From: Sciurus carolinensis
Lineage: Eukaryota > Chordata > Mammalia > Rodentia > Sciuridae
Reading direction: 5' to 3'
DNA: 64,000 nt
NCBI RefSeq assembly: GCF_902686445.1
Contig: NC_062219.1
Span: 146,984,057-147,048,056, forward strand
Position 1 is the first letter of the stretch; each line of letters begins with the position of its first letter. The notes beneath the pieces were generated by a model. The model had not been told where the DNA came from. It made no database searches and saw only the letters and a program-made list of their open reading frames with translations. The position numbers and the translations under genes were made by a program. Of the stretch, positions 53,636 through 64,000 are shown piece after piece.

Positions 53636-55120
53636 TTTGCAGTGTAAGAGTAACTGAATCAGACCCTTTCTTTCAGAAGATAATTCTCAAAATAGAATAA
53701 GTGGACTGCTGGGAGAGGAGACCAAGGTCAAGAACATCCTTTTAGAAGCTGTGGTCCAGGCGGTGATGCTGAGGCCCTCATCAGCACAAGGACAAGAGCG
53801 TGGAAGAGCGGTTGCCTAACATGCTCAAGGGATGAAGCACAGGAAGAGGAGTGTGTCCAGCATCAAGAAACCACGGGGGCTGGGGACCCTTACTCTGCAA
53901 ACAAGGAGCCCAGCAAAGGAAACAAGATAATTTCAAGTTTAGGTCTGGATTTCCATTCCCCATCAGAGCCATACGGAAGGAAGTTGGAAGTAACTGGATT
54001 TGGACTCTGTGGAGGCAGGTTAGTTGGGAGGACAGGAACCATGGAAAACCCAACCATGACCTCTCACGGTCAGAGGCCTGCAGGGGGAGCATGCGCAGTA
54101 ACAGCTTGGGGACACCACTTTCCCTTTGAGTTTCCCTTGTGCAGCTGTGGCAGTTTAATTCTCCTTTCTTTTGATGCACAGCAAAGACCTCCCTTCAAAG
54201 CACTCAGATGGTCACTGAGGAAGGGGACCTACCAAGTAAATCACCCTCTGTTCCCACGAGGCCTGCTGTAAGAAATCCAGTGCATTTCCTGAACGGGCGT
54301 GGTTTTACTCACAGCTAGACCAAACCGCACTGCTTCTCTGAAGGACTCCTGCAATTATTAGCCTGTGATAGCATCAGCTAGAAGAGCGAGTTCTAACACA
54401 CTGAACAGAAGGCATTTGGGGTGCTGCTGTACAGAACATTGGCTTAGGTACATGGAGAACCAAACTAAGCCGCAGCACTGCAGGAGCTTTCTAGAGATGG
54501 TCTGCTGTGCAGTGAATGGTCTGGCTCCCTTCATGCTCACATCAGCTCTCTCAAAGCAGTGTCCGGACTTGGGTGGCAATTTGGAAATCCTGCAGATCTC
54601 AAGGTTACCTCCTAGTAAACAATGCATAGTTTCTAACCAGACAAATGTTCTTATAGTACCAATTTTTCTCTTTTCCCACTCACAAGAAAACATGCCTTCT
54701 TACAAAGAAATATTCCTAGCATGGTTAAAGACTCCCAAATCAGAAATGCTGATTTGGCTAAAATCCTGCACATTATATGTCTTTAATTTTGTCCTTGGTT
54801 ATTCCTGCAACTGAGGTTTTAACAAAGTCTCAAAAGCACTTCTGCAAACAACTGTACCTTTGTCTTCTGTAGTTGACAATCAGTGTGCTTCTCTCCTGCA
54901 TCACAAAAACAGCCCCTATCCTCACACACTGGAAAAAGAAGCCACACAGAAGAACATCTCGTGAGGGCTCTGGGAAGCTGATATTAGGTCCCAGCACTCA
55001 CAGCATTGTTTTGGGAACACACGTTCTTTTTTCCCTTCACTTAACTAAAGAATATGAGAAGAATCCACCAGTTGTACTTTTCCTCTTCCCAAACTCCTCA
55101 AGTCAAAACTGAATGGGGAC
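53636..55120. other. Unique sequence
   Basis: Frames of 149 codons plus (54365-54814) and 132 and 111 codons minus occur, but none has a recognisable domain. A 41-bp imperfect palindrome lies at 54574-54614. Confidence 0.4.
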
Positions 55121-55203
55121 CTGGGAGCTGTAGCTCAGTGGTAGGACACTTTTGTAAATTGTGCAAGGCCCTGGGTACCATCCCCACCACCAAAAGAAAA
55201 ATC
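55121..55203 (+). mobile_element. ID-type SINE
   Basis: 'gggagctgtagctcagtggt', 'aggacacttttgtaaattgtgc' and 'aaggccctgggtaccatccc' form the ID body with A and B boxes, followed by an A-rich end. It is a retroposon. Confidence 0.88.
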
Positions 55204-55519
55204 AAATTGCATAGCAACCTGGGACAAGAAACTTGTCTGACATTGTGGTTGAACGTGCCTTTTCACACAAACTAAATTCAGGATCAACACAATTTCTCCA
55301 AGTAAAGCTGTGACTAAGTAATACTCAAAGAAAAATAAATGCTGTAAAAAATTTTAATGCATTTGTCATTTGTGGTACTATGAAATGTGAATTTGGTCTC
55401 TATCACCATTTCCTGGCACACCACTCTTAAAACCCTTGGGATCTCCAAAGTGAGTCTTGAATGCTGGTTGACTGTTGGCTTCCCGCTCACTGTTCCCTCC
55501 ATAACTTCTAGATAGGGGA
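55204..55519. other. Unique sequence
   Basis: No repeat or gene was recognised. Confidence 0.35.
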
Positions 55520-56188
55520 TGGTCACTGGAGAGATGATGGCAGCAGGATTAAAGTGCTGGGCTTTTCATTCCCTCCCCCAACCTCCTGGGAAGGGGAGGG
55601 GCTGAAGACTGAGCTGGTCAACAATGACAAAAGAGTCCACCATTTAAGTCTACCTACTGAAGCCTCCATAAATACCCATAAGAGCAACTTGGAGAACTTT
55701 TGGATAGCTGAACACAAGAAGGGTCCCATAAGGTGGCCCTCCTGGCGAAGGTGCAGAAGCTCCATGCTGTCCCCTTCCTCCTCACCCTACACACCTCTTC
55801 ATCTGATTGTTCATCTGTGTCCTTCGTAACATCCCAGCAAACATATGTGCAGCGTTCCCCTGAATCCAGTAAGCCATTTTCCGAATTGATTCAAAGCCAG
55901 AGAGGAGGTTACAGGAATGCCAATGTATAGGTAATCAGTCAGAATCAAAAGCAAACAAGCTTGGGCCTGCCACTGGCATCCTAAGTGCTGGGGTACCTGA
56001 CATGATCCCCAGGTAGACAGTGTCAGAACTGGTGGTCACAGCTGGTGTCCAGAGGAGAATGGTTTGCTCTGCTTGGAGTGTGTGTGTGTGCGTTTGTTGG
56101 TAGGGGAGACTCCCCAGAATGTGCTTCAGAAGGGTTCTATGTTGTGAGATAGTAAAAGCAACTGAGTTTGTTTTTTTCCTATGTCACT
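55520..56188 (+). mobile_element. Solitary ERV-type LTR, diverged
   Basis: The ordered blocks 'ctcctgggaaggggaggggc', 'tactgaagcctccataaata', 'cccataagagcaacttggag', 'acacctcttcatctgattg', 'gacagtgtcagaactggtgg', 'cagctggtgtccagaggag' and 'ttctatgttgtgagatag' match an old mammalian LTR whose consensus contains 'gaagcctccataaaaaccc'. The 'ccataaata' could be its TATA box. The family is not assigned and the ends are approximate. No internal genes are attached. Confidence 0.72.
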
Positions 56189-58639
56189 CAATAGTGGTTA
56201 TCTTAGAGGGTATCATGATGATGGCACTTGTTCCTTTGAAGGCTGGAGAGGCCTCTGCAAATCCTTGTTTCATTTCCCACTTGAACTTACTGTCAGATGC
56301 CCCTGGGATGAACCACCGGCAAGGGCATTCAGGAGTTGCACCAGAAGCAGCCACATCCTGCAAATCTCTTCTGGGTCATCCAAGGCCGGACTTGCCTTCA
56401 CAGAAGCAAAAGGAGGCGGGCTGAGGGGTCCAGTCACCAGTGCAGTCTATTAACATCGAATGCAAATCCTGAATCTACCACGCCTCTGTGGGCGCTTTGA
56501 TGTGCGTCCACTGCAGCTTAATTTTATCCCTTTCAGCTAAGGGTTGCTCTCCTGACACCAAAACTAACAACCTGCGAGTCCTAACAGCTGAAAGAAATAC
56601 CATTCAGAATAAGCTGCCAAGGGCGGCAGGTGTGGCTTTGGAGCCAAGCAAGAAGCCTCTAGTCTGCCGCAGTACTGTTCCCTTCCTCAGATCTTTCTGC
56701 CATCCCGTGGCTCCAGGCCAGCTCCCTTGAGCTGCTTTTCTGCCTGTACCAGATCTTGTCACGTGCTACTGTGATGATAAGGGATGGAGGCAGTGGTTGA
56801 GGAGAAAGAGACACAAATGCAAGGTTTCTCGAACAGCCTCTTCCCTAGTGGGGAATACTTTTCACATTTAGACAAAACCAGGTTTCTGAAAGTTCAAAGA
56901 CTATGCTGACTTCCCATCCCTAAAAGGTCAGGGAACCAAAGAGTCAATGCCACCCTCCTGGTTTATGCTACTTGGATCAACAGGCAGCTGTATCCTGTAT
57001 GCACCTACCATGTGCTCAGCCCCGGACCCTTTGCTGTGGGTGAGGAGGCAAAGAAGAAGACGCAGAATGAGACAGTCATCTCAAACCTCAGCTTCCATGG
57101 GGTGAGTTTCTGGGTTCTCCATCCCCCAAAAGTGTGATTCACCAAACCTGGTGTAGCTGAGTCCACAGTTTTCACAACCACATCCAGGTGCTTCAGTCAC
57201 AGGAGGTGCTGACCCTAGACCACCCTTGAGAAACACTGGTGTGACTGGGTTCCTGTCCTGAGGCAGCGTGCAGCCCAGACGAGGAGATGGCAAACACCCA
57301 CGAAGCCAATGAGTGGCAAAACTTTTTGTATGATTCGGCTTCTGAATGTTATAGATGTTCCCCAAGAGGAACCAGTTAGTGAAGTCCTGAGGACTCGGGG
57401 AAGACCTGGGAGGGAGAGCCAGGCTTCGTGGTGGCAGGATGTGGATACAGACAGCCTGAGCAATCAATCCTGCTAACCAAACCTCTTACGCACCACAAGA
57501 AGGTGGCCATACCATGCAGCGTAAGTGGGGTTGAAGACCTGGCAAGAAGACCACCAGCAAACAGGTCCAACAGGGGCTTCCTGTGACGATGACAGGTAGG
57601 GTGCTCTCGCCAGGAGAATCTTAAAACTGGCATTTCCAGAAAACACCGCGTTTGCATTTTCACCCTGCTGCATTCATGTGGTTTCTTGCACTTCATGATT
57701 TAACATTTGTAAGAGAGAAACACTGTTACGAAACCCAAATAATGCAGCACTCTGAGGCAGACAGCCAGCTGCCAACAAGAGTGACAGCTGAGCATCACTG
57801 AAAGTGGTATTCACAGCTCTGCTTCAGGAAGGAGATGTTTGGTAAGAAAGAAAAATACTAAATTCTGTTCCATGTGAAAAATGTTTGGGGCTCCCCAGGG
57901 TGAAAGCACTGGCAGATAGGTATCAGTGACCCATGAGAGCAAGCGCAGAGAAGGAAGAAGTCAGGTCCTCTGGGGAAAAAGAAAAGACGCTAATTCAAAA
58001 GACGCCTCTCTTGCGTATTTGCATGTAGTATTCATGAAAGATGGTGTCGCATTTTCTTCAATGCTGCAAGGGAATAAATTGTTAACCACAGACTCGGAAA
58101 AGTCCTGCTTCACCAAAAGAATGGCTCTCAAAATAGGTGCCAGTAGGGAGAAGGGACAACCCCAGGGGTTGGCCCCTGGCCACCACACTGGCTGGTACAG
58201 TGTGCCCCTCTGCAAATGCTGACTTGCCACGGGCACTCAGGAAATTTGGTTGGGCAAGAATCAAAGGGTATAATTATTTAAGTGATTTCACTGCAGGGCA
58301 CTGAATTATAAATTTGCAAGAGAATCTGGAGATCAATGAGACAGAAACTAGCACTCATACAGGTGAGTCATTCCGAGGCCAAGTCTGAGCTCTCCCAGGT
58401 CACCAGATTAGGTAGAGATGAACTGGACTTCCATTTGAGGATTCAGTTGCCAAGAAACAAGGTGGATGAGGTTGATACAAGGTCCTTGGAAGTCTACATT
58501 ATTTCGATGGATATTTAAGTATAAATATAAATAAATCCATATTTTGGTAGATTTTTAAATCATTTACTTATAGTTTGGAGTATTTGAGTTTCAAACCCAG
58601 ACCAATACTATCATTCAGGGGATCACATTTAGCTAGGAG
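56189..58639. other. Unique sequence
   Basis: Nearly 2.5 kb with no recognised repeat. Frames of up to 128 codons occur on both strands, none recognisable. Plus-strand 58500-58560 is AT-rich. Confidence 0.4.
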
Positions 58640-58868
58640 TTCCTCAATAAACAGGCTCTGGTGTTCTACAGCACAGTAGCATGTCTACAGTTTGCAAGAA
58701 TTTATTATATATTTTATAAAGAACTAGAAAAGAGGAGTTAGAAGATTCTCAACACAAAGAAATGATAAATATTTAAGCAGATAGAAATGCTAATTACCTG
58801 ATTTGATCATTACACACGTATACAGGTATTGGATTATCACACTGTAGACCATTAAAAAAACATTACTC
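58640..58868 (+). mobile_element. Old L1 3' UTR (L1MA-like)
   Basis: 'ctctggtgttctacagcaca', 'aagattctcaacacaaagaa', 'atgataaatatttaagcag', 'aaatgctaattacctgattt' and 'gatcattacacacgtataca' match an L1MA-type 3' end closely. Confidence 0.92.
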
Positions 58869-59341
58869 AATAAGCACTTGTTGAACAAGACCAGGAAACT
58901 CCCAATGACGCCCACCTTGCCCATCCCAAAACTCAATTACAGGCTAACTTGTTTCCATCATAGGAAGGATGGAATCGATTTCCTCTTCTGTGATTGATTA
59001 GTCAATCCCTTATGCTTTTCAGTTACAAGCTGTAGTTCCTTTGTTGTTGTTTGGGTGGGTTTTTTTTTTTTTTTTTCTAATTTTTTATTTCTTTTTGCCT
59101 TTTTTTTTTTTTAAACCACAAGTGCATTCTCCTCAGTTCAATATCATGCAAATTTCAGAAATAAGCACACCAAGTGAATTCAGTCTTACTCTCAGTCACT
59201 AGAACAACATCATCTCGAATAACTCGTAGCTGGGACCGTACAGAGACAGCTATGCACTTGAATAAGATGTCCTGGTAGACCAAAACTACACGGCCAGATG
59301 AAATTTAAGGCTAAGCAACCTCAAGCCTTCTGACAACTTAC
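58869..59341. other. Unique sequence with poly(T) tracts
   Basis: Two poly(T) runs lie at 59060-59077 and 59101-59112, separated by a T-rich spacer. Nothing else was recognised. Confidence 0.4.
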
Positions 59342-59466
59342 CGAAAATCATCAGTGTTTCAGGCTTCCCGGTGCAGACTGAGGTCCCCTCTGACTGGCTC
59401 CTGGTGGTCTGCAGCAGCACTACTTTGGAGGCGTGCAGATAGGTTCTTTTCTTATGCCCCAGTATG
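59342..59466 (-). other. Candidate exon (low confidence)
   Basis: On the minus strand a 'tgttttgttttgttcggctgcag' type T-rich acceptor precedes, and a donor ttcG/GTAAGTTG follows, a 125-bp open stretch. It reads one base, 41 codons and one base, containing a GHKKRTYLHASKVVLLQ segment and ending KPETLMIF. I recognise no family. The frame stays open past both junctions, which weakens the argument. Phase agrees with the candidate at 45821-45955, 13.4 kb downstream. Confidence 0.22.
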
Positions 59467-60869
59467 CTGCAGCCGAACAAAACAAAACATCAAGTCAGAA
59501 CGAAAATGCCACTTCAAGCAGTTAGTGGAGAGCCAGGGGAAATCCCTGGCCTTTCTCAAATGTATATCTCCTGACCTCAAACAGCATGCTAATGACCAGA
59601 ACGAAGCTTTAGCACATCTTATCTACATAGGGTGCCCTAAAATACTGGCGGGGTGGGGGTCAGGAAGGAAGAAGGAAAGAAAGCACAGAACCAGGCTTGG
59701 GGAGATAGTGCATCTTCAAATGAGGATCCACACCAGCGAGAAAGCACTTGCAGACTGCAAGTTTACAAACTGAAGGAAGGAAATAAAGGATTCATTACGT
59801 TCAAATGATTCAAGACTCTGATGGGTAGGTTTCAAGAGCAGAGAGTGGAGAAAGTTTTGTTTGAAATGAAAATTCATCTGATTCTGCCCATCGAAGGCTG
59901 AGACTGACTGAGCAAGTATGAGTATTTTTAAAAGAAAGGGCTGCCAGAATTCAACCATAAAAGAGTGCCAGAGAGAGGAAATTTTCATTTTGCACTACAA
60001 ACAGGTCACTGGTGGGCTTCTCTTGTCTGCCTCTTGATAAACTTGGTGAAGACTTCCCCAGGCGGGAAGCTGTTGTTCCTTCACAGACTGAACGTGAAAT
60101 GAAGGGTAAGATATGCATGCCTCCCGCCCCACTCATGCAGCTGGGAAAGCCTACACATCAGACGCGCATGCGACAGGGTCACTCTGAAAAGGTCCTTTCT
60201 GCTTTGGCAGCTTTCAAGGCTCACTGGTCACAGTCTGTGGTTCCAGTGTCTTCCAATGTGGTCAAATCCATCCTACTGTTTGTTTTTTGACAATGGCCAT
60301 TTGAGAGGTTGGAAACAGTCTTCCAAAGATGCCTGCAATCTTTTGAAGCCTTTTATAAGCTCTTCCCCATCTTACTTTGAAAGCCCAGTGGAAGAGTGTC
60401 ATCCAGCTCTCAGGATCTGGTGGCCACCTTATACTTGTAACTCTGAACTCTCTAAATGCTCTGAAGGTCCTGGGGCATTCACCATGGATCACATCAAGTG
60501 ACCCACTCTATGAGGGAGGATATGCTGGCCTGTCTCACCAGGCTGCTGTGTATATAACTGACTTTTCCAGAGTCTTCTGAAGTTCTTACTTTAGGGAACA
60601 GTCAACATTTCTTAAAAGACTTTTGGGTAGTTGTGTACTTCTGGTTAAGCTGACATGAACACTTAAATCTTTGGAAAAGAATGGGTCTATCTCTTGGTTA
60701 ATGTTTAAGCAAGGGAATTAAGTTCAATGTCACTTAATTTTCCATCAAGCTGGAAAAGCAACTGCCTGGAAATGGCAAAGCCTTTTTTTAATTTTCTCGA
60801 TACTATCAATACTCACAGAAAGTGGGGTGGTGAGGATTTTATTAGTTTTCTGAGCAGTTTTCATAAAGT
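59467..60869. other. Unique sequence
   Basis: No repeat or gene was recognised. A 139-codon plus frame (59354-59773) overlaps the minus-strand exon candidate. Confidence 0.4.
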
Positions 60870-61320
60870 GTAGCTCAGCTCCCACTCAAATGTGTAACAG
60901 TAACATATTGATTCAGATCAACATAAGCCAGGAAGTTCAAAGTATGACAAACTGTCTTTAGCTTACGGCTTGGTAAAAACAGAAGTTGGAAAGAGGAGGA
61001 GGATTTTAGTAAAAAGCTCACGCCAAGTCATCGGCTGGTATCAATCTTTTTTCTTTTCTTTTGAACTAAAAATAGCTTGTTGCGTTTCTCTTATGTGTCA
61101 CCAACTTTCTATCTTGGGAGGGGTCTTTGCCATCTAATTAAACCTCTGCAAACGAACCTGCTGGCCCAGGGAGAGCTGGCTACCTCTTAAAGCCACAGAG
61201 CAAGGTAACAGGTACTTTGACTAAGCTCTGGGTTCAATCGCTCAGGTTCACTGACTTGATAGATACAAAACCATCCAACGCGATATAATATAGCTTTAAA
61301 TCAGAAGGTTCACCAGTAGC
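60870..61320. promoter_or_regulatory. Candidate conserved non-coding element
   Basis: A repeat-free block with 'aacatattgattcagatcaa', 'ttgaactaaaaatagcttgt', 'tgccatctaattaaacctc' and 'cgatataatatagctttaaa' motifs. The CTAAAAATAG is a MEF2-type site and CTAATTAA a homeodomain-type site. Function is inferred from motifs alone. Confidence 0.25.
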
Positions 61321-61732
61321 CAAATGCTTCTTTATGGTAGTCCCTTTTTCTGTTTTGTTTCTGCCCTAAAGAAAGAGACTCAATTTTGGATTATATTCCC
61401 ATCATCTGTCTTGGAGCAAAATCTATCTAGGAGTGACAAAAGTGTTCCATTGTTACCTCCGTGCCATTTGTTGGCTGCTAAAACCAGGTGTCTGGAGAAG
61501 CAGGGTTTATACTGTTCAAGCAGAAGAAAAAGAAGGATTCTTCCAAGTGACAATAATTTAGATTTTTACTTGTCTCTCTAGATACAGAATTGGAAGGGAT
61601 TCATTTTGTGACTTACAGCAGACCCTCAATTTCCCATAGTACAACAAGTAGGAGATGTCTTTTATCCAATGAAAACCACTGAAAATTCTGCACAGCTCCT
61701 TTTAGGCAAGAATTTCAACATGACAGCATAGG
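61321..61732. other. Unique sequence
   Basis: No repeat or gene was recognised. Confidence 0.35.
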
Positions 61733-61766
61733 AGTATAGCCCAGGGGTAGAGCGTAAGCTTTAGCA
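61733..61766 (+). mobile_element. ID SINE 5' fragment (left arm of inverted pair)
   Basis: 'agtatagcccaggggtagagc' followed by 'gtaagctttagc' is the first third of an ID body, including its A box. The rest is missing. Confidence 0.65.
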
Positions 61767-61797
61767 ACCCCCACCCCAAGAAAAAGATGCCTTCCTT

Positions 61798-61872
61798 CAG
61801 TGCTGGGAATTGAACCCAGGGCCCTGCACCTGCTAGGCAAGCGCTCCACTACTGACTGCACCCCAGCCCCAC
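61798..61872 (-). mobile_element. ID SINE (right arm of inverted pair)
   Basis: The reverse complement reads 'tggggctggggtgcagtcag', 'tagtggagcgcttgcctagc', 'aggtgcagggccctgggttc', a near-complete ID body. It faces the ID fragment at 61733 across about 30 bp. Confidence 0.88.
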
Positions 61873-62519
61873 AAGAAAAGAACTTCCGCAGGCACCTTTC
61901 CTGCAGCAAACTCCACCAGCGCTGCTGCTGACAACCCAACTGGTTGAATGAAGGGCAGGCCCGTCGCCTGCCCACTCCTACTTGCCAATTGATGACAGAG
62001 AGATAAGCAGAAATCTAGAAAAGAAAAAAACAAGCCCGGGGTCTGGAACACCAAAAGAGAGGCAAGCACGTGTGAAAGTGTCTACACAAACAAGGATTTC
62101 TTCCAGAGGGGATTCGAACAGTGCTTTCCGATTTGATAAGCATCGTGGTGCTAATTTTCTAGACACTTTTAAGCAGCAAAGCATAATATGCCAAAATAAG
62201 CCAAGAACAGTAGCCCAGGAGCTGAGAGATGTGTTTTTCACTTTTACTTTGGCTGATAACTGAATTTTTCAACTTAAGCCACAGCCTCCTAAGTAGAATT
62301 ATATTTGCTAAATAATCAAATAAATGGACTTAAAGAAAATTCTTTATAATTAAGTCCCAACTATACTTTAAGTTGTTTTTACATATATTGAATATTTAAA
62401 ACCAAATTAGATCTCTACAAACACAAACATTTTTTATATGATCTATTTGCTCTTTATGCTACGTTCAACATTTAGATACAGATTGCACAGGAAGAGACCA
62501 ATCAGTTCATGGTAAAATA
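61873..62519. other. Unique sequence
   Basis: No repeat or gene was recognised; it becomes AT-rich after 62270. Confidence 0.4.
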
Positions 62520-62645
62520 TCCCTTCATTGGGAAAGGGCATTCTGTCCAATAAATGCTGCTGGAAAAGTCACCTCTTCATTTGGAAATAGATCCCTACCT
62601 TACACCATTTAGAAAATTAATTCTAGATCTATAACTAGACATAAA
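62520..62645 (+). mobile_element. L1 ORF2 fragment
   Basis: 'tctgtccaataaatgctgctgg', 'aaatagatccctaccttaca' and 'ccatttagaaaattaattct' match the L1 ORF2 coding block that reads 'ttcaataaatggtgctggg' and 'gacccttatctaacacca' in intact copies. It is isolated from other L1 sequence. Confidence 0.72.
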
Positions 62646-62760
62646 AATATATATTTATACAGCATAATACACATTTATATATTTATTTATTATGCATACA
62701 TATAATTCACATTTATTTATTGTACATATATATTTTATACCATAGAACACAGACAAATAA
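62646..62760. repeat. AT-rich low-complexity tract
   Basis: TATATTTATA, ATTTATTT and TACATATA units make up about 115 bp of nearly pure A/T sequence. Confidence 0.88.
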
Positions 62761-62764
62761 TTTT

Positions 62765-63245
62765 ATAAGCATAAAATGCCTTGTAGGCAGGATTTTGTAC
62801 AGATGTTGATGGTTACTTTAAAACAGGAAGACACAGAATTACTTGAAATGGTGAGGTATCATGATCTGCTTTATATTTTAAGGATCATTTGGTCTGTGGT
62901 GTGAAGAATAGGCTGTTAGGGGACAAAGTGAAAAGCAGAGCCAGTTGGGCTACTGTAAAAATCCAAGCGAGAGACCTTGCCCCTGGGCAAAGTTGGTGAC
63001 CCTAGGGGTCAAGTCAAAATGGTAGGAACAGGTGAGACTAAAGGAATTCTGAAGATCAAGTTGACAAGCTGCACAGGTGGAAGAAAGGAGTCAAGGAGTC
63101 CTCCAGGTTCTGACCCCATGATGTCTAAGAAAGGAGCTGCCACTCAGAAAGACTGAAAGGGCTCTGCAGAAGCAGGTGTCAGAGAGACAGATGGATGTAT
63201 AAATTTGGAGCTCGTGGCCACAGGTAGGTAGAAGATATAATTACA
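62765..63245 (+). mobile_element. Ancient mammalian interspersed repeat (family unassigned)
   Basis: 'gtgtgaagaataggctgttag', 'actgtaaaaatccaagcgag', 'gagtcaaggagtcctccagg', 'ttctgacc' and later 'gatgtataaatttggagctc' follow in order a common old repeat whose consensus reads 'gctgtgtggagaatggattg', 'gcagtagtccaggcgag' and 'gagtcaaggatgactccaagg'. I am not sure of its class. Confidence 0.6.
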
Positions 63246-63761
63246 GCCCAAGTTTCTGTGGCAGGGAGCCTCATGAGGGTCCCCAACCATCCCACCTCTT
63301 GGTGATAAGTCTTTGTGAAACCCTCTCCCACTGACAGTGGACTGGACTCAGACATGCTTCCAGGAAACTGAGTGTGGCCAAGACGGGGTGGCAGGAGGCC
63401 TGCAGCTTCCACCTGGTGCTTCTCTCCCAAATGGCTCCCCTGGGGAAGCCGACAGCTAGGACGTGCGGCAGACGGTGGAGGGGCCCGTGTGACCTGCAAC
63501 TGTGGCCTCCTGGTGTCTGTGTGGGTGAGCCCAGAAGCAGAGCCTGCCGCCCCAGACTTCAGGTTCACAGCTGACTACAAGCTCAAGGAAGGCCGGGAGC
63601 CAGAGACAAAACCAGCTAAGGTGTGTGGCCAAACCCACTCTCAGGCGCTGAGAGACAATAAACATGTGCTGTTTATAAGGCATTTAGTTCTGGAGTGCTT
63701 GGTTACATATCAGTAGATAAATAGTATCTATCTAGATGGGCAAGCCACCCTCACGCCACAT
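63246..63761. other. Unique sequence, GC-rich in part
   Basis: The GC-rich stretch 63360-63600 has frames on both strands (129 codons minus, 114 plus), none recognisable. Confidence 0.4.
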
Positions 63762-63892
63762 TTTGTGGTTGAAGAAACTGAGACACAAGCGAGTTAAAAC
63801 ATCTGCCCAGCATCACACACACGCAGTGCAGGTGGGCATCAGACTGAGACCACCTGACTTCAGAGCCTTGGCTCTGAGTCACTATGGGACAC
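63762..63892 (-). mobile_element. MIR SINE
   Basis: 'gttgaagaaactgagacaca', 'agcgagttaaaacatctgcc', 'cagcatcacacac' and 'cacctgacttcagagccttg' give the MIR core in reverse complement. Confidence 0.82.
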
Positions 63893-64000
63893 CACTCCCC
63901 GAGAGAATCTTCTTGAACCTAGGTGTGTACAGCAGAGCCTGGCCCTCCTCTGCAAGTTGACGTCAACACAGTTTACACAAGCAGTGGACCATCTGCACCT
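63893..64000. other. Unique sequence to the window edge
   Basis: Nothing was recognised. Confidence 0.35.

Noticed and set aside
54358..54814. 149- and 111-codon frames on opposite strands
   Set aside because: There is no domain or bounded exon; the shared GGNLEI-type peptide comes from an imperfect palindrome.
55121..55203. tRNA gene
   Set aside because: A- and B-box motifs are present, but the body is an ID-type SINE with an A-rich 3' end and no cloverleaf-quality acceptor stem.
1..64000. A novel prokaryotic-style gene system (operon, phage or defence island)
   Set aside because: Gene density, SINE/LINE content and AT-rich non-coding structure are those of a mammalian genome. There are no long clustered frames or ribosome-binding sites.

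Overview
This window reads as ordinary non-coding nuclear DNA from a rodent of the squirrel family (Sciuridae). The lineage call rests on the SINEs: about seven full or truncated copies have a 7SL/B1-like 5' half (a 'cctgtaatcccagc' block, then 'gaggctgaggcaggaggatc') fused to an ID/tRNA-like 3' half ('ggggatgtggctcagtggtt', then 'ggttcaatccc'). Such B1-ID composites are known from squirrels and dormice. Simple ID-like copies are also present, along with mammal-wide MIR, L2, MaLR and Tigger/MER2 relics. I recognise no protein-coding gene, rRNA, functional tRNA, CpG-island promoter or CRISPR. The open reading frames are short, lie in any frame on both strands, and often overlap repeats.

Layout. 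0-7 kb: a CA microsatellite, a MIR/L2-type relic, a B1-ID SINE, a near-complete 574-bp Tigger-type transposon, unique DNA and an old L1 fragment. 7-11 kb: two MaLR-type LTRs, an L2 tail, a DNA-transposon-like relic and a MIR. 11-17.3 kb: mostly unique, with two AT-rich, homeodomain-motif-rich blocks that look like regulatory candidates; an ancient L1 near 14 kb carries an inserted retroviral LTR. 17.3-20 kb: SINE, an anonymous GC-rich segment, then a 5'-truncated L1. 20-26.8 kb: unique DNA with two MIRs and a CT microsatellite. 26.8-28 kb: a 5'-truncated L1 with a 61-bp target duplication. 28-32.9 kb: a long, decayed L1M copy holding three SINEs. 33-38 kb: unique DNA and two ancient L1 fragments, one split by a SINE. 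38.4-41 kb: SINE, an MLT1 LTR split by a MER2 transposon, and another MaLR LTR. 42-51.3 kb: MIR relics, two more MER2 copies, L2 and L1 3' ends. 51-64 kb: mainly unique, with an ERV LTR at 55.5-56.2 kb, an L1MA-type 3' end, an inverted ID pair and more ancient repeats.

No genes can be shown to work together here. The window is best read as intergenic DNA or part of a very large intron. Two exon-like segments on the minus strand (59342-59466 and 45821-45955) have consensus-like splice sites and compatible phase, and are offered as low-confidence candidates. The useful content is the stratigraphy of nested insertions and a handful of unique blocks that could be conserved enhancers. Family names come from remembered consensus patterns, not from a database search.
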